A DNA stretch of 64,000 nt from Dethiobacter sp. (GCA_018333635.1 JAGXTL010000037.1:42521-106520); one strand, 5' to 3'; counted from the first letter of the stretch, positions 17,029 to 25,473 are shown. The notes: a model not told the origin generated them from the sequence alone. Translations and numbers: made by a program.

Positions 17029-17808
17029 TTACTCCCCCCTATATTGTGGTTTTCTTTTTTCTTTGAAGGCCGCAAGTCCCTCTAAGCGGTCTTTGGTAGG
17101 CAAACATATCTCGTAAGCTTTGGCCTCAATATTGAGCCCAGTTTCTAAATCCACCTCTGAACCATGATTAATAGCAAACTTTGCCTGTTGCACAGCGATG
17201 GGAGCATTGTTATTGATTAATGCTGCCATTTCTTGGGCAGCGACGGTTGCGCTGACAGAACTTACCAGCTTATTTACTAAGCCTAGCTCAAATGCTTCAT
17301 GAGCATTCAATTTTCGCCCGGTAAATATAATTTCCTTAGCTACTCCCTTGCCTACTAGCCTAGTCAAACGTTGAGTACCGCCAGCGCCGGGGATAATTCC
17401 CAGGGAAACTTCTGTCAGTCCGATAGTAGCAGTTTCACTGGCTATACGAATATCGCACGCTAAAGCCAGCTCAGCGCCTCCACCCAGAGCCAAGCCATTA
17501 ATGGCAGCTATAACAGGAACCTGTAAATTTTCTATTGCTGTAAGGGTACTGCGGATTGTGCCTAAGAATTCTTTAACTTGAATATGGGTTAGTCCGGCCC
17601 GTTCCTTTAAGTCAGCACCGGCTGAAAAGGCCTTGGTACCAGCTCCGGTTATAATAACTGTTCTCAAGCTAGTATTAAAGCGAAGGTCGTTGATAAGCTT
17701 TTGAAGTTCTTTAAGAGTGGGGAAATTTAAAGCATTCATTTGTTCAGGCCGGTTAATGGTTATGAGGCAGCTGTATCCTTGAAATTCTACAGATAATCCT
17801 TCGTCCAT
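17029..17808 (-). CDS. liuC: enoyl-CoA hydratase, probable 3-methylglutaconyl-CoA hydratase
   Basis: This 259-residue crotonase-family protein has the oxyanion-hole segment FSAGADLKER and the two catalytic glutamates seen in hydratases, in GGGAELALACD and GLTEVSLGIIPGAGGTQRL. By context it hydrates 3-methylglutaconyl-CoA to HMG-CoA. Because both glutamates are present and no other hydratase gene lies in the window, it might also hydrate crotonyl-CoA for the isobutyrate operon. The ATG at 17808 has GAGGTGATAGC before it and overlaps the end of the HMG-CoA lyase gene by 22 bases, suggesting translational coupling. Confidence 0.85.
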   Translation of the reverse strand: MDEGLSVEFQGYSCLITINRPEQMNALNFPTLKELQKLINDLRFNTSLRTVIITGAGTKAFSAGADLKERAGLTHIQVKEFLGTIRSTLTAIENLQVPVIAAINGLALGGGAELALACDIRIASETATIGLTEVSLGIIPGAGGTQRLTRLVGKGVAKEIIFTGRKLNAHEAFELGLVNKLVSSVSATVAAQEMAALINNNAPIAVQQAKFAINHGSEVDLETGLNIEAKAYEICLPTKDRLEGLAAFKEKRKPQYRGE

Positions 17809-18728
17809 GCTATCACCTCATCACAAGCAAAAGTGCTGGCTTGTAAATATTTGCTCGGCAGCTTACGCTCCAAGAGCTTTTGGGCATATCGACTACAATC
17901 GACTAGCTTATTTAGGTTTATACCTGTCTTTACCCCCATTCCGTGAAACATATAAACTAAGTCTTCCGTGGCAATGTTTCCGGAAGCGCCAGGGGCAAAG
18001 GGGCAACCGCCTAGTCCCCCGAAGCTACTGTCAAAAGTACTAATACCGCATTGAAGAGCAGCAAGAGCATTGGCCAAGCCGCTGCCTCGGGTATCATGAA
18101 AATGGACTGCTATTTTATTAAGATCAATGTCATGGGAAAGGAAATTTACTACGTCTGAAACTTGCTTAGGATTAGCTACACCTGTTGTGTCACTGATAGC
18201 TACCTCGTAGACCCCTGCGGATAATAGCTCCTGGCAAATCTCTAATACTTTCTGGGATTCAGTCGGACCATCAAAGGGGCAACCGAACACTGTAGAAAGA
18301 TTTGCCCGAACTTTGATGTTAACGGATAAGGCTTGGTTAATTACCTCTTTACCAATTCTTATAGCTTCTTTAACAGATTTGTTAATGTTCTTCTGGCTGT
18401 GGCTTTCACTGGCCGAAAGAAAAAAAACTACTTCTTTTATTCCGGTAGCTTGAGCACTATCCAGGCCTCTATTATTTGGTACCAAAGCAGAGTAGGTAAT
18501 GTTTTGACTCCTTTCAATAGAAACAGCAACTTCCAACGAATCTGCTAACTGGGGTATCCACTTAGGGCTGACAAAGGAAGTAATCTCAATTTGCTCTAAC
18601 CCAGTTTGGTTAAGCATATTGATTAGCCTGATTTTTTCTTGGGTGGGGATAAAATTCTTTTCATTTTGTAGTCCATCCCGCATACCAACTTCAACTACTT
18701 TTACTTTCCGAGGCAGCTTTTCAAACAT
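17787..18728 (-). CDS. liuE: hydroxymethylglutaryl-CoA lyase
   Basis: This 313-residue TIM-barrel lyase splits HMG-CoA into acetyl-CoA and acetoacetate. It has the active-site Arg17-Asp18 in VGMRDGLQNE, the substrate loop CPFDGPT, the metal-binding VHFHDTRGSGLAN and the catalytic cysteine loop GGLGGCPFAPGASGN. Length and motifs match bacterial HMG-CoA lyases of leucine degradation; it is not the longer isopropylmalate/homocitrate synthase type. It follows the biotin carrier gene by 16 bases and provides acetoacetate for the synthetase encoded further downstream. Confidence 0.92.
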   Translation of the reverse strand: MFEKLPRKVKVVEVGMRDGLQNEKNFIPTQEKIRLINMLNQTGLEQIEITSFVSPKWIPQLADSLEVAVSIERSQNITYSALVPNNRGLDSAQATGIKEVVFFLSASESHSQKNINKSVKEAIRIGKEVINQALSVNIKVRANLSTVFGCPFDGPTESQKVLEICQELLSAGVYEVAISDTTGVANPKQVSDVVNFLSHDIDLNKIAVHFHDTRGSGLANALAALQCGISTFDSSFGGLGGCPFAPGASGNIATEDLVYMFHGMGVKTGINLNKLVDCSRYAQKLLERKLPSKYLQASTFACDEVIAWTKDYL

Positions 18729-18744
18729 TTCTTAATCACCCCCG

Positions 18745-18957
18745 CTACTCCAAGACAATTAATGCATCACCCTCATTTACAAAATCCCCTATATTCACTT
18801 TGATTTCCTTAACTATACCGCTGTCAATGGCTTGAATTGGTATTTCCATTTTCATAGACTCTAGGATAACTGCATCTTCCCCACTGTTTAACTGGTCGCC
18901 GTGGCTAACCAGAAGACTTAAAACTAAGCCGGCCATGGTTGCATATATTACTTTCAA
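18745..18957 (-). CDS. biotin carboxyl carrier protein of the acyl-CoA carboxylase
   Basis: A 70-residue biotinyl-lipoyl domain with the biotinylation motif ILESMKMEIP, whose first Lys is the attachment site. It is the whole carrier: there is no N-terminal extension as in AccB. It sits 3 bases after the biotin carboxylase gene and serves as the mobile arm between carboxylase and carboxyltransferase. In many proteobacterial leucine operons this domain is fused to the biotin carboxylase, so the enzyme here is a three-gene version. Confidence 0.88.
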   Translation of the reverse strand: MKVIYATMAGLVLSLLVSHGDQLNSGEDAVILESMKMEIPIQAIDSGIVKEIKVNIGDFVNEGDALIVLE

Positions 18958-18960
18958 ACT

Positions 18961-20304
18961 TCATTCCTCCGTTAATATTTGTTCAATTAAATTAGTATGG
19001 GTCTCACCGGCAATGAATTTGGGATGGGATATTACTTTTTGCAAAATGGGAATATTGACCTTGATTCCTTCTGCTTGAAAGTCCTCCAAAGCCTTAACCA
19101 TTCTGTTTATGGCTTCCTGGCGGTCGTTGCCCCAGGTAATGATTTTGCCTAACATAGGGTCATAATAGGGGCTGACAATGTATCCGGAACATATTCCAAA
19201 ATCATTTCTAACAAAATCTCCTTCGGGCAATGTTAAACTGTTAACTTTGCCTGGCGAGGGCAACAATGTCTTAGGATCTTCAGCATAAATCCGGCATTCA
19301 ATCGCGTGACCCTGCAATTTGGGTTTATCTTTTTCTTCATCTAACTTCTTACCGGCAGCGACGAGAATTTGTTCCTCAACCAGGTCATAACCGGTGATCA
19401 TCTCTGTAATGGGATGCTCCACTTGCAGACGGGTGTTCATTTCCAGAAAATAGAAGTTCTTGTCTTTATCCATTAAGAACTCTACAGTTCCGGCATTGGA
19501 ATAACCTATTGCCTTGGCTCCTTGGACGGCAACATTCCCTATTTTCTCTCTTAATTTTTCGTCCACGAAAGCAGAAGGAGCTTCTTCAACTACTTTCTGA
19601 TGACGTCTCTGAATCGAGCATTCCCTTTCAAAAAGATGGATCGTATTGCCATAATTATCAGCTAAGAGTTGGACTTCAATATGCCGGGGACTTTCTAGAT
19701 ACTTTTCCATATAAACCGAATCATCATCAAAATAAGCCTTGGCCCTGCCTTGACAAGCTTTTAAGGCTTTTTCCATTTCATCATCTTTATGAACTATTTG
19801 CATGCCAATGCCTCCGCCACCAGCTGAGGCTTTTATCATGACCGGATAGCCTAATTCAATGGCAAATCCCTTTGCCTGAGCGACATCATTAATATGTTTT
19901 TCAAATCCGGCGACAATAGGCACACCGGCAGCTTTCATGATTTCCCTGGCCCGGACCTTGCCGCCCATTTTAGCAATAACCTCAGGTTTTGGTCCGATAA
20001 AAATTATACCCTCGACCTGACAGCGGCGTGCGAACTCTGGATTTTCCGACAACAGCCCATATCCAGGGTGGATAGCTTCGGCGCACGCTTCTTTGGCAAC
20101 AGCTAAAATGCGATCCATATTTAGATAACTTTGCGAGACCCGGGAAGGGCCTACATGAAAGGCCCGCCCGGCTAGTTTAACATGAGGAGCTTCAGCATCA
20201 GCATCGGAATAGATAGCAATGGCTTCTATCCCAAGTTTTTGGCAGCTTTTAATTATTCTAACAGCTATCTCTCCCCGGTTAGCAATTAATACCTTTGAAA
20301 ACAT
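18961..20304 (-). CDS. biotin carboxylase subunit of the acyl-CoA carboxylase
   Basis: This 447-residue ATP-grasp enzyme carboxylates biotin with bicarbonate and ATP. Landmarks are the N-terminal FSKVLIANRGEIAVRII, the glycine-rich ATP lid KASAGGGGIGM, FERECSIQRRHQKVVEEAPS, the metal-binding FLEMNTRLQVEHPITEMITG and the C-terminal domain with AIECRIYAEDP. At about 450 residues it is the stand-alone AccC size without biotin or carboxyltransferase domains. Its position between the acyl-CoA synthetase and biotin carrier genes assigns it to methylcrotonyl-CoA carboxylase, though it could also serve other carboxylases. Confidence 0.92.
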   Translation of the reverse strand: MFSKVLIANRGEIAVRIIKSCQKLGIEAIAIYSDADAEAPHVKLAGRAFHVGPSRVSQSYLNMDRILAVAKEACAEAIHPGYGLLSENPEFARRCQVEGIIFIGPKPEVIAKMGGKVRAREIMKAAGVPIVAGFEKHINDVAQAKGFAIELGYPVMIKASAGGGGIGMQIVHKDDEMEKALKACQGRAKAYFDDDSVYMEKYLESPRHIEVQLLADNYGNTIHLFERECSIQRRHQKVVEEAPSAFVDEKLREKIGNVAVQGAKAIGYSNAGTVEFLMDKDKNFYFLEMNTRLQVEHPITEMITGYDLVEEQILVAAGKKLDEEKDKPKLQGHAIECRIYAEDPKTLLPSPGKVNSLTLPEGDFVRNDFGICSGYIVSPYYDPMLGKIITWGNDRQEAINRMVKALEDFQAEGIKVNIPILQKVISHPKFIAGETHTNLIEQILTEE

Positions 20305-20337
20305 AGTTTCACCTACCCTGCCAATTAAGTTCTTTAT

Positions 20338-22023
20338 TTAGGCCATTTTTTGTTCAGCAGCTTTTCTTAAATCGTACAATTCAATAGCCATTTCCCTTAA
20401 TTTAAACTTTTGAACTTTACCACTGGCTGTGGTAGGATACTGGTCCATAAAATAAATATATTTTGGTATCTTGTGGCGAGAAATTTTACCAATGCTGAAT
20501 TCACGAACATCTGCTTCAGTCAGTGTCATACCCGGCTTAATTCTAATACAGGCCATGACTTCCTCGCCGTATTTTTCACTGGGGACGCCAAGTACCTGAA
20601 CATCCATAATGCTTGGGTTAGTAAATAAAAACTCTTCAATTTCCTTGGGATAGATGTTTTCTCCCCCACGGATAATCATATCTTTTAAGCGACCGGTTAT
20701 GTTGCAATAACCATTTTCATCCATAGTGGCCAAGTCACCGGTATGAAGCCAACCATCTCTGTCAATGGCCGCTGCTGTGGCTTCAGGATTATTGTAGTAA
20801 CCTTTCATTAATCCAAAACCCCGCGCACAAAGTTCACCCTGGATTCCCCGAGGTACTTCCTCACCAGTTTCTGGATCTATAATTTTAATTTCCACATGAG
20901 GAATAGCCCGGCCAACAGTGGAAACCCTTAACTCTAAGGAATCGTTAGTTCTAGTCTGGGTAAGTACCGGGGAAGCTTCCGTTTGACCATAGGCAATGGT
21001 TATTTCACTCATGCCCATCTTATCTACTACTTCTTTCATTACTTCTATAGGGCAAGGTGCTCCGGCCATAATGCCGCGCTTTAAAGTACTAGTATCAAAA
21101 TCTTTTATCTTGAGTATTTCCAGTTCAGCTATAAACATGGTAGGCACCCCGTGCAGTGCAGTGCATTTTTCTTTTTCGACGGTCTGAAGCACTTTTTCTG
21201 CGTCAAAGTACTCAATAGGCACCATAGTGGCCCCTTTTGTAACAGAGGCTAAGGTACTCATAACGCAACCGAAGCAGTGAAACAAAGGTACCGGGAAGCA
21301 CAATTTATCGTCAGAGGTAATGCCGGTACACTCAGCAACAAATTTGGCGTTATTAACAATATTTAAATGGGTCAGCATTACTCCCTTAGGGAAACCGGTA
21401 GTTCCCGAGGTATACTGCATGTTGATTACTTCAGCGGGGTTTAATGAACTTTGGCGCTCTGCTAGTTCTGCATCCTTGACTTCCTGACCCATAGCCATGA
21501 TATCTCTAAAATTGAACATTCCAGGAGGACTTTCTTCACCAATATAGATGACGTTTTTAAGATTAGGTATTTTTTCGGATATTAATTGACCAGGCTGGCA
21601 AAACTTAAGTTCCGGACATACCTCATTAATCATGTCAGTATAATTTGCATCCCGGTAGCCACCAATTAAAACTAAAGTGGCAACATTAGATTGCCTTAAT
21701 AGATATTCCAACTCAAAGGCCCGGTAATTTGTATTGACAGTAACCAATACGGCCCCGGCTTTGGCTGAGCCAAACTGGGTGATTATCCATTCAGGAACAC
21801 TGGTAGCCCAGATTGCCATGTGTTCCCCTTTTTCAATTCCCAGGCTAATTAACCCTTTTGCGAATTGATTAGATTTTTCCAGTAATTGGCGGTAACTCCA
21901 ACGAACATCCCTATCTGCATAAACCACGGCATCTTTGTCTGGATATCTTTCTGTTGTCTGGTCCAATAACTCACCAATGGTTAAAGTTAAAAATTCACTG
22001 GTCAAATCAATTTTATCTTTCAC
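20338..22023 (-). CDS. acyl-CoA synthetase (AMP-forming), probable isovalerate activation
   Basis: This 561-residue ANL-family ligase of the FadD/AcsF-like type has the ATP motif MQYTSGTTGFPKGVMLTH, adenylate motif AYGQTEASP, hinge DLATMDENGYCNITGRLKDMIIRGGENIYP and the catalytic lysine in TASGKVQKFKLREMA. It is a different subfamily from the synthetase at 6780-8432, consistent with a different acid substrate. As second gene after an acyl-CoA dehydrogenase in an isovalerate-degrading operon, it most likely activates isovalerate or 2-methylbutyrate. The gene is visibly richer in A/T than the dehydrogenase gene before it. Confidence 0.85.
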   Translation of the reverse strand: MKDKIDLTSEFLTLTIGELLDQTTERYPDKDAVVYADRDVRWSYRQLLEKSNQFAKGLISLGIEKGEHMAIWATSVPEWIITQFGSAKAGAVLVTVNTNYRAFELEYLLRQSNVATLVLIGGYRDANYTDMINEVCPELKFCQPGQLISEKIPNLKNVIYIGEESPPGMFNFRDIMAMGQEVKDAELAERQSSLNPAEVINMQYTSGTTGFPKGVMLTHLNIVNNAKFVAECTGITSDDKLCFPVPLFHCFGCVMSTLASVTKGATMVPIEYFDAEKVLQTVEKEKCTALHGVPTMFIAELEILKIKDFDTSTLKRGIMAGAPCPIEVMKEVVDKMGMSEITIAYGQTEASPVLTQTRTNDSLELRVSTVGRAIPHVEIKIIDPETGEEVPRGIQGELCARGFGLMKGYYNNPEATAAAIDRDGWLHTGDLATMDENGYCNITGRLKDMIIRGGENIYPKEIEEFLFTNPSIMDVQVLGVPSEKYGEEVMACIRIKPGMTLTEADVREFSIGKISRHKIPKYIYFMDQYPTTASGKVQKFKLREMAIELYDLRKAAEQKMA

Positions 22024-22045
22024 TAAACATACCCCTTTCTTTGAT

Positions 22046-23185
22046 TTAACAACCCAGGAGACGAGCTATGACCATCCGTTGGATTTCAGAAGTGCCTTCT
22101 CCGATTTCCATCAGTTTGGCGTCACGCATATAGCGTTCGACCGGATATTCTTTCATATAACCGTAACCGCCGTGGATCTGGACAGCTTCGGAGGCATTTT
22201 GCATACAGCTCTCGGAAGCGTAGAGCTTAGCGATGGCCGCTTCACTAGAAAACGGCTTGCCGTTATCTTTGAGCCATGCGGCTTTGTAAACCATAAGACG
22301 AGCTAGTTCTGTCTTCATCTTCATATCCGCCAGTTTAAACTGGATGGCCTGAAACTTGGAAATTGGCTGGCCGAATTGTTCACGTTCCTTAGCGTATTTA
22401 AGAGACGCATCCAAACAGGCCTGCGCTATCCCGACGGACAAGGCACCGATGCTGATGCGTCCGCCATCAAGCGCCACCAGAAATTGCTTAAAGCCTTCTC
22501 CCTGCTTGCCGAGCAGATTTTCTTTGGGAATCCGCACGTTTTCCAGAATGATTTCCCGTGTGTCAGAGGCTTTGAGGCCCAGCTTATTGTACGGTTGCCC
22601 GACTGAGAAGCCAGGCGTATCGGTGGGGACAATGAATGCGGAAATACCGCGGGTACCTTGACCCTTTTCTGTCACCGCGGTAATGACGGCGATCTTGGCC
22701 ACACCTACATTGGTAATAAAGCACTTGCTGCCGTTTAATATCCACTCATCCCCCTCCGGGACTGCGGTGGTCTGGGTGCCGCAGGCGTCAGATCCGGCGT
22801 TTGCCTCTGTCAGGCCAAAAGAGGCAAGCGCTTTACCCTGGACACACAGGGGAAGCCACTTTTTCTTTATCTCTTCGGTGCCGAAGAGATAAATGGGAGC
22901 GGTACCGATGGAACAGTGGGCCGCATAGGTAATCCCTGTGGATGCACAGGCGCGGGAGATTTCTTCTACGGCAATGACATAGGATAAGCAGCCGGCACCG
23001 GAACCGCCGTATTCCTCGGAAAAAGGTAGGCCAAACAGGCCCATTTCGCCCATCTTGTTTATTATCGCGTGCGGAAATTCACCCTTCTCATCCAATTCAG
23101 CGGCTATGGGTGCAAGTTCTTTTTCGGCAAAGTCACGCACAATTTTTTGGATCATCGCTTGCTCTTCCGACAGTTGAAAATTCAT
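22046..23185 (-). CDS. acyl-CoA dehydrogenase of the isovalerate operon
   Basis: This 379-residue FAD enzyme is expected to convert isovaleryl-CoA to 3-methylcrotonyl-CoA. It has [14 protein letters not shown], the C-terminal [19 protein letters not shown] and [10 protein letters not shown]. The glutamate in IGEGTSE is at the catalytic position used by short- and medium-chain enzymes. Classical isovaleryl-CoA dehydrogenases have Ala or Gly there and use a glutamate in another helix, where this protein has LDGGRISIG without that glutamate. So it is of the butyryl/short-branched-chain type by active site, and the isovaleryl role rests on context. It is the first gene after the 23234-23249 promoter. 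Confidence 0.85.
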   Translation of the reverse strand: MNFQLSEEQAMIQKIVRDFAEKELAPIAAELDEKGEFPHAIINKMGEMGLFGLPFSEEYGGSGAGCLSYVIAVEEISRACASTGITYAAHCSIGTAPIYLFGTEEIKKKWLPLCVQGKALASFGLTEANAGSDACGTQTTAVPEGDEWILNGSKCFITNVGVAKIAVITAVTEKGQGTRGISAFIVPTDTPGFSVGQPYNKLGLKASDTREIILENVRIPKENLLGKQGEGFKQFLVALDGGRISIGALSVGIAQACLDASLKYAKEREQFGQPISKFQAIQFKLADMKMKTELARLMVYKAAWLKDNGKPFSSEAAIAKLYASESCMQNASEAVQIHGGYGYMKEYPVERYMRDAKLMEIGEGTSEIQRMVIARLLGC

Positions 23186-23233
23186 TGTTTTTCCTCCAAG
23201 CTCTAAATGATATGATAGTTATTTTACGAATAT

Positions 23234-23249
23234 TGCAAATATTGTGCCA
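23234..23249 (-). promoter_or_regulatory. sigma-54 (-24/-12) promoter of the isovalerate operon
   Basis: On the minus strand the sequence is TGGCACAATATTTGCA, a match to the sigma-54 consensus TGGCAC-N5-TTGCW including exact spacing. It shares the AATATTTGC core with the promoter at 10823-10838. The -12 element is about 50 bases before the ATG at 23185. Confidence 0.9.
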
Positions 23250-23425
23250 ATTTACATCAAAAAAAAACTTCTCATTACCTGGAGGACCACGTCTCGGATC
23301 GTAGCTCCCCTGGACGATATAGTTTCCTCTGCTAATAAAAAATTCCGGGTTCGCAAGTCAGCACACCGTTTTAGCTTAAACAGCAACTATTCACTTCCAG
23401 TTTTGATTCACAAATACATCGAATT

Positions 23426-23450
23426 ATGCAATTTTGCATCACTGCATCGC
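23426..23450. promoter_or_regulatory. candidate activator-binding sites upstream of the isovalerate operon
   Basis: The 315 bases between 23185 and 23500 hold no gene. Besides the promoter they contain ATGCAATTTTGCAT (ATGCAA/TTGCAT inverted arms, 23426-23439) followed by TGCATCACTGCATCG, that is, three TGCA(T) words in about 25 bases, 180-215 bases upstream of the -24 element. TGCATCA at 23435-23441 is shared with the sites near 10960 and 12763. Confidence 0.4.
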
Positions 23451-23499
23451 AAATCATCATCATCATATAAAGCGATTACATTAGCTTTGGCGACCTGCT

Positions 23500-23973
23500 T
23501 CACGAATCAGTACCGTTAGGTCTGTTCTCCTGTCGTTCTTTTTCGGGGTAAGCTACGCAAACACCGCTCAACGTTTCCTGCCAGACAGCCTCCGCCTGTT
23601 CGGGCGACAGATTCTCATGTTGCAGCCGCCGTATGGCAGAAGCGTTAACAACGAGCGGCGCCGTCAACAGAACCAGGTTCAACAGGTTTGGGCAGCCATC
23701 CTTTCCGCCAAGACGGGAACGTATCTGGGACAAAAAACCGGGGCCGACCGTCACGCCGGTCAAGGAGCCGGCAAGTTTCCTGATTTCTCGGCAGCGCGGA
23801 TGCGGAATACGGTTTGTCTCCACAACAGCCTCTGCAATCCGAAACTCGCCGTCGCTAATCATTAAGGTCAGGACAATATCGTGATAGAGATCGCCGAGAG
23901 TGGTCACCAGCCTGAACACCCCATCGCCGTGGGAATTTATATCAATTTCTATCCTGCGATTAAATAGACTCAT
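23500..23973 (-). CDS. DUF2889-family protein of unknown function
   Basis: A 157-residue soluble protein. It begins MSLFNRRIEIDINSHGDGVF, continues through a beta-rich LYHDIVLTLMISDGEFRIAEA, and has RIPHPRCREIRKLAGSLTGV and the GGKDGCPNLLNLVL helix. These match my recollection of DUF2889, whose role is not known. Two conserved cysteines (HPRC and DGCPN) might form a metal site. The ATG at 23973 follows AGGAGGGG; an earlier start at 24045 is possible but has no clear ribosome site. It lies upstream of the sigma-54 promoter on the same strand, so it is probably not part of that operon. Confidence 0.7.
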   Translation of the reverse strand: MSLFNRRIEIDINSHGDGVFRLVTTLGDLYHDIVLTLMISDGEFRIAEAVVETNRIPHPRCREIRKLAGSLTGVTVGPGFLSQIRSRLGGKDGCPNLLNLVLLTAPLVVNASAIRRLQHENLSPEQAEAVWQETLSGVCVAYPEKERQENRPNGTDS

Positions 23974-24150
23974 CCGTAATGACCCCTCCTGCCGCTCCAC
24001 ACTGAAAAGAGCTGAATTTAAGTTTATTTTCAGTATATCTTGCATGACTCACCCGGTCAAACACTTTTGCCGGGCAGGCTGCACAAGCGGATTGCATTAT
24101 AGGTCAACTTACGGTAAAATCAAGTCAGTTCAGAGTAAGGGGGAAATTTT

Positions 24151-25473
24151 ATGGCAATCATCGTGCCTTTTCGCGGCGTTCGCTACAATCAAGCACAAGC
24201 AGGTCAACTGGCCGACTTGGTCACACCGCCCTATGATGTGATTTACGGGGATGAACAAAAACGTTACTACGAAAAAAATGATTATAATATCATCAGGCTT
24301 GAATACGGAGAAAGCCACTCAAACGATGACAACCAAAACAACCGCTACACCCGCGCCCATGCTTTTTTCAAAACTTGGCTTGAAGAGCGCATTCTTGTTC
24401 ACGATGGGCAGCCTGCTATTTACCTTTATGAGCAAGAGTTTACTGCTTCCGGCAGCCGCCTTACGCGCAGCGGCTTTATTGCCGGCGTGGGGTTAGAAGA
24501 TTATGAAACTGGGATCATCCTCCCCCATGAGGAAACACTCTCTAAAGCAAAGGAAGACCGATTAGAACTTCTCCGTCACTGTCATGCTAACTTCAGCCCC
24601 ATTTTCGGCCTTTATGACGATTCTTCCCTAACGGTGGAGAAGATCGCCTCCCGCTACAAACAAAATACTGCGGATGAGGAGTTTACCGACGAAAACGGTG
24701 AATCGCACCGACTCTGGATGATAAATGACCCGGAAGATTTGGCAGCTATTACTAACCTCTTCAAAAGCCAGAAAGTTTATATCGCAGACGGACACCACCG
24801 TTATGAGACAGCCTTAAATTATTATAAAGAAATGCGAGCCAAGGGAGACAGCCGTTTCTCTTTTTGTCTGATGACCCTGGTAAATTTGCATGACCCTGGA
24901 CTGGTGATCTACCCCACCCACCGCCTTGTAAAAAACGTAGCTGGACTTAACGCCAAAGAGTTTTTAAATAACCTCGAGAAAATTTTTACCATTACTACCT
25001 TGCCTTTGCCGGATACTGACCGGGAAGCCATCCTCTCGGCAGAGTTAGACACAAATACTGTTCTTATGGCAGATAACCATGCCTTCCTGCTCTATCTGGG
25101 AGATGAGAAGCTTCACCGCCTGCTGCTCCGCCGCGCGGCGGACAATCAGCTCATGGCGGCCGGCCGCGGCATATTTTCTCCCGCTTGGCGTTCACTGGAC
25201 GTAGCTATTCTGCAAAGCCTGGTGCTGGAGGGTATGCTTGGCATAGATAAGGGAAAAAGAGCTGGAGGAGCCAACCTGGCCTACACCCGGGAAGAAGCAG
25301 ATGCTCTAAGACGTGTTGACGCCGGTGAATTTCAGGCTGTGTTCTATTTAAATCCTACCCGGGTTCGGGAAGTGACAGAAGTGGCTGCTGCCGGCGATAG
25401 AATGCCTCAAAAGTCGACCTATTTCTATCCTAAGCTAATCACCGGTCTGGTTATAAACGACTTTACCGTTTGA
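24151..25473 (+). CDS. DUF1015-family protein
   Basis: This 440-residue protein begins MAIIVPFRGVRYNQAQAG and VTPPYDVIYGDEQ, the hallmark N-terminus of DUF1015. It also has NIIRLEYGE, the central KVYIADGHHRYETALNYY motif and the C-terminal YTREEADALRRVDAGEFQAVFYLNPT. The HHRYET stretch suggests a nucleotide- or phosphate-handling fold, but no reaction is established for the family. It is a lone plus-strand gene with AAGGGGG before the ATG, divergent from the DUF2889 gene and convergent with the deacetylase gene. Confidence 0.85.
   Translation: MAIIVPFRGVRYNQAQAGQLADLVTPPYDVIYGDEQKRYYEKNDYNIIRLEYGESHSNDDNQNNRYTRAHAFFKTWLEERILVHDGQPAIYLYEQEFTASGSRLTRSGFIAGVGLEDYETGIILPHEETLSKAKEDRLELLRHCHANFSPIFGLYDDSSLTVEKIASRYKQNTADEEFTDENGESHRLWMINDPEDLAAITNLFKSQKVYIADGHHRYETALNYYKEMRAKGDSRFSFCLMTLVNLHDPGLVIYPTHRLVKNVAGLNAKEFLNNLEKIFTITTLPLPDTDREAILSAELDTNTVLMADNHAFLLYLGDEKLHRLLLRRAADNQLMAAGRGIFSPAWRSLDVAILQSLVLEGMLGIDKGKRAGGANLAYTREEADALRRVDAGEFQAVFYLNPTRVREVTEVAAAGDRMPQKSTYFYPKLITGLVINDFTV

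Noticed and set aside
18745..20304. Housekeeping acetyl-CoA carboxylase AccB-AccC
   Set aside because: The carrier lacks the AccB N-terminal part, and the genes are embedded among HMG-CoA lyase and methylglutaconyl-CoA hydratase genes.
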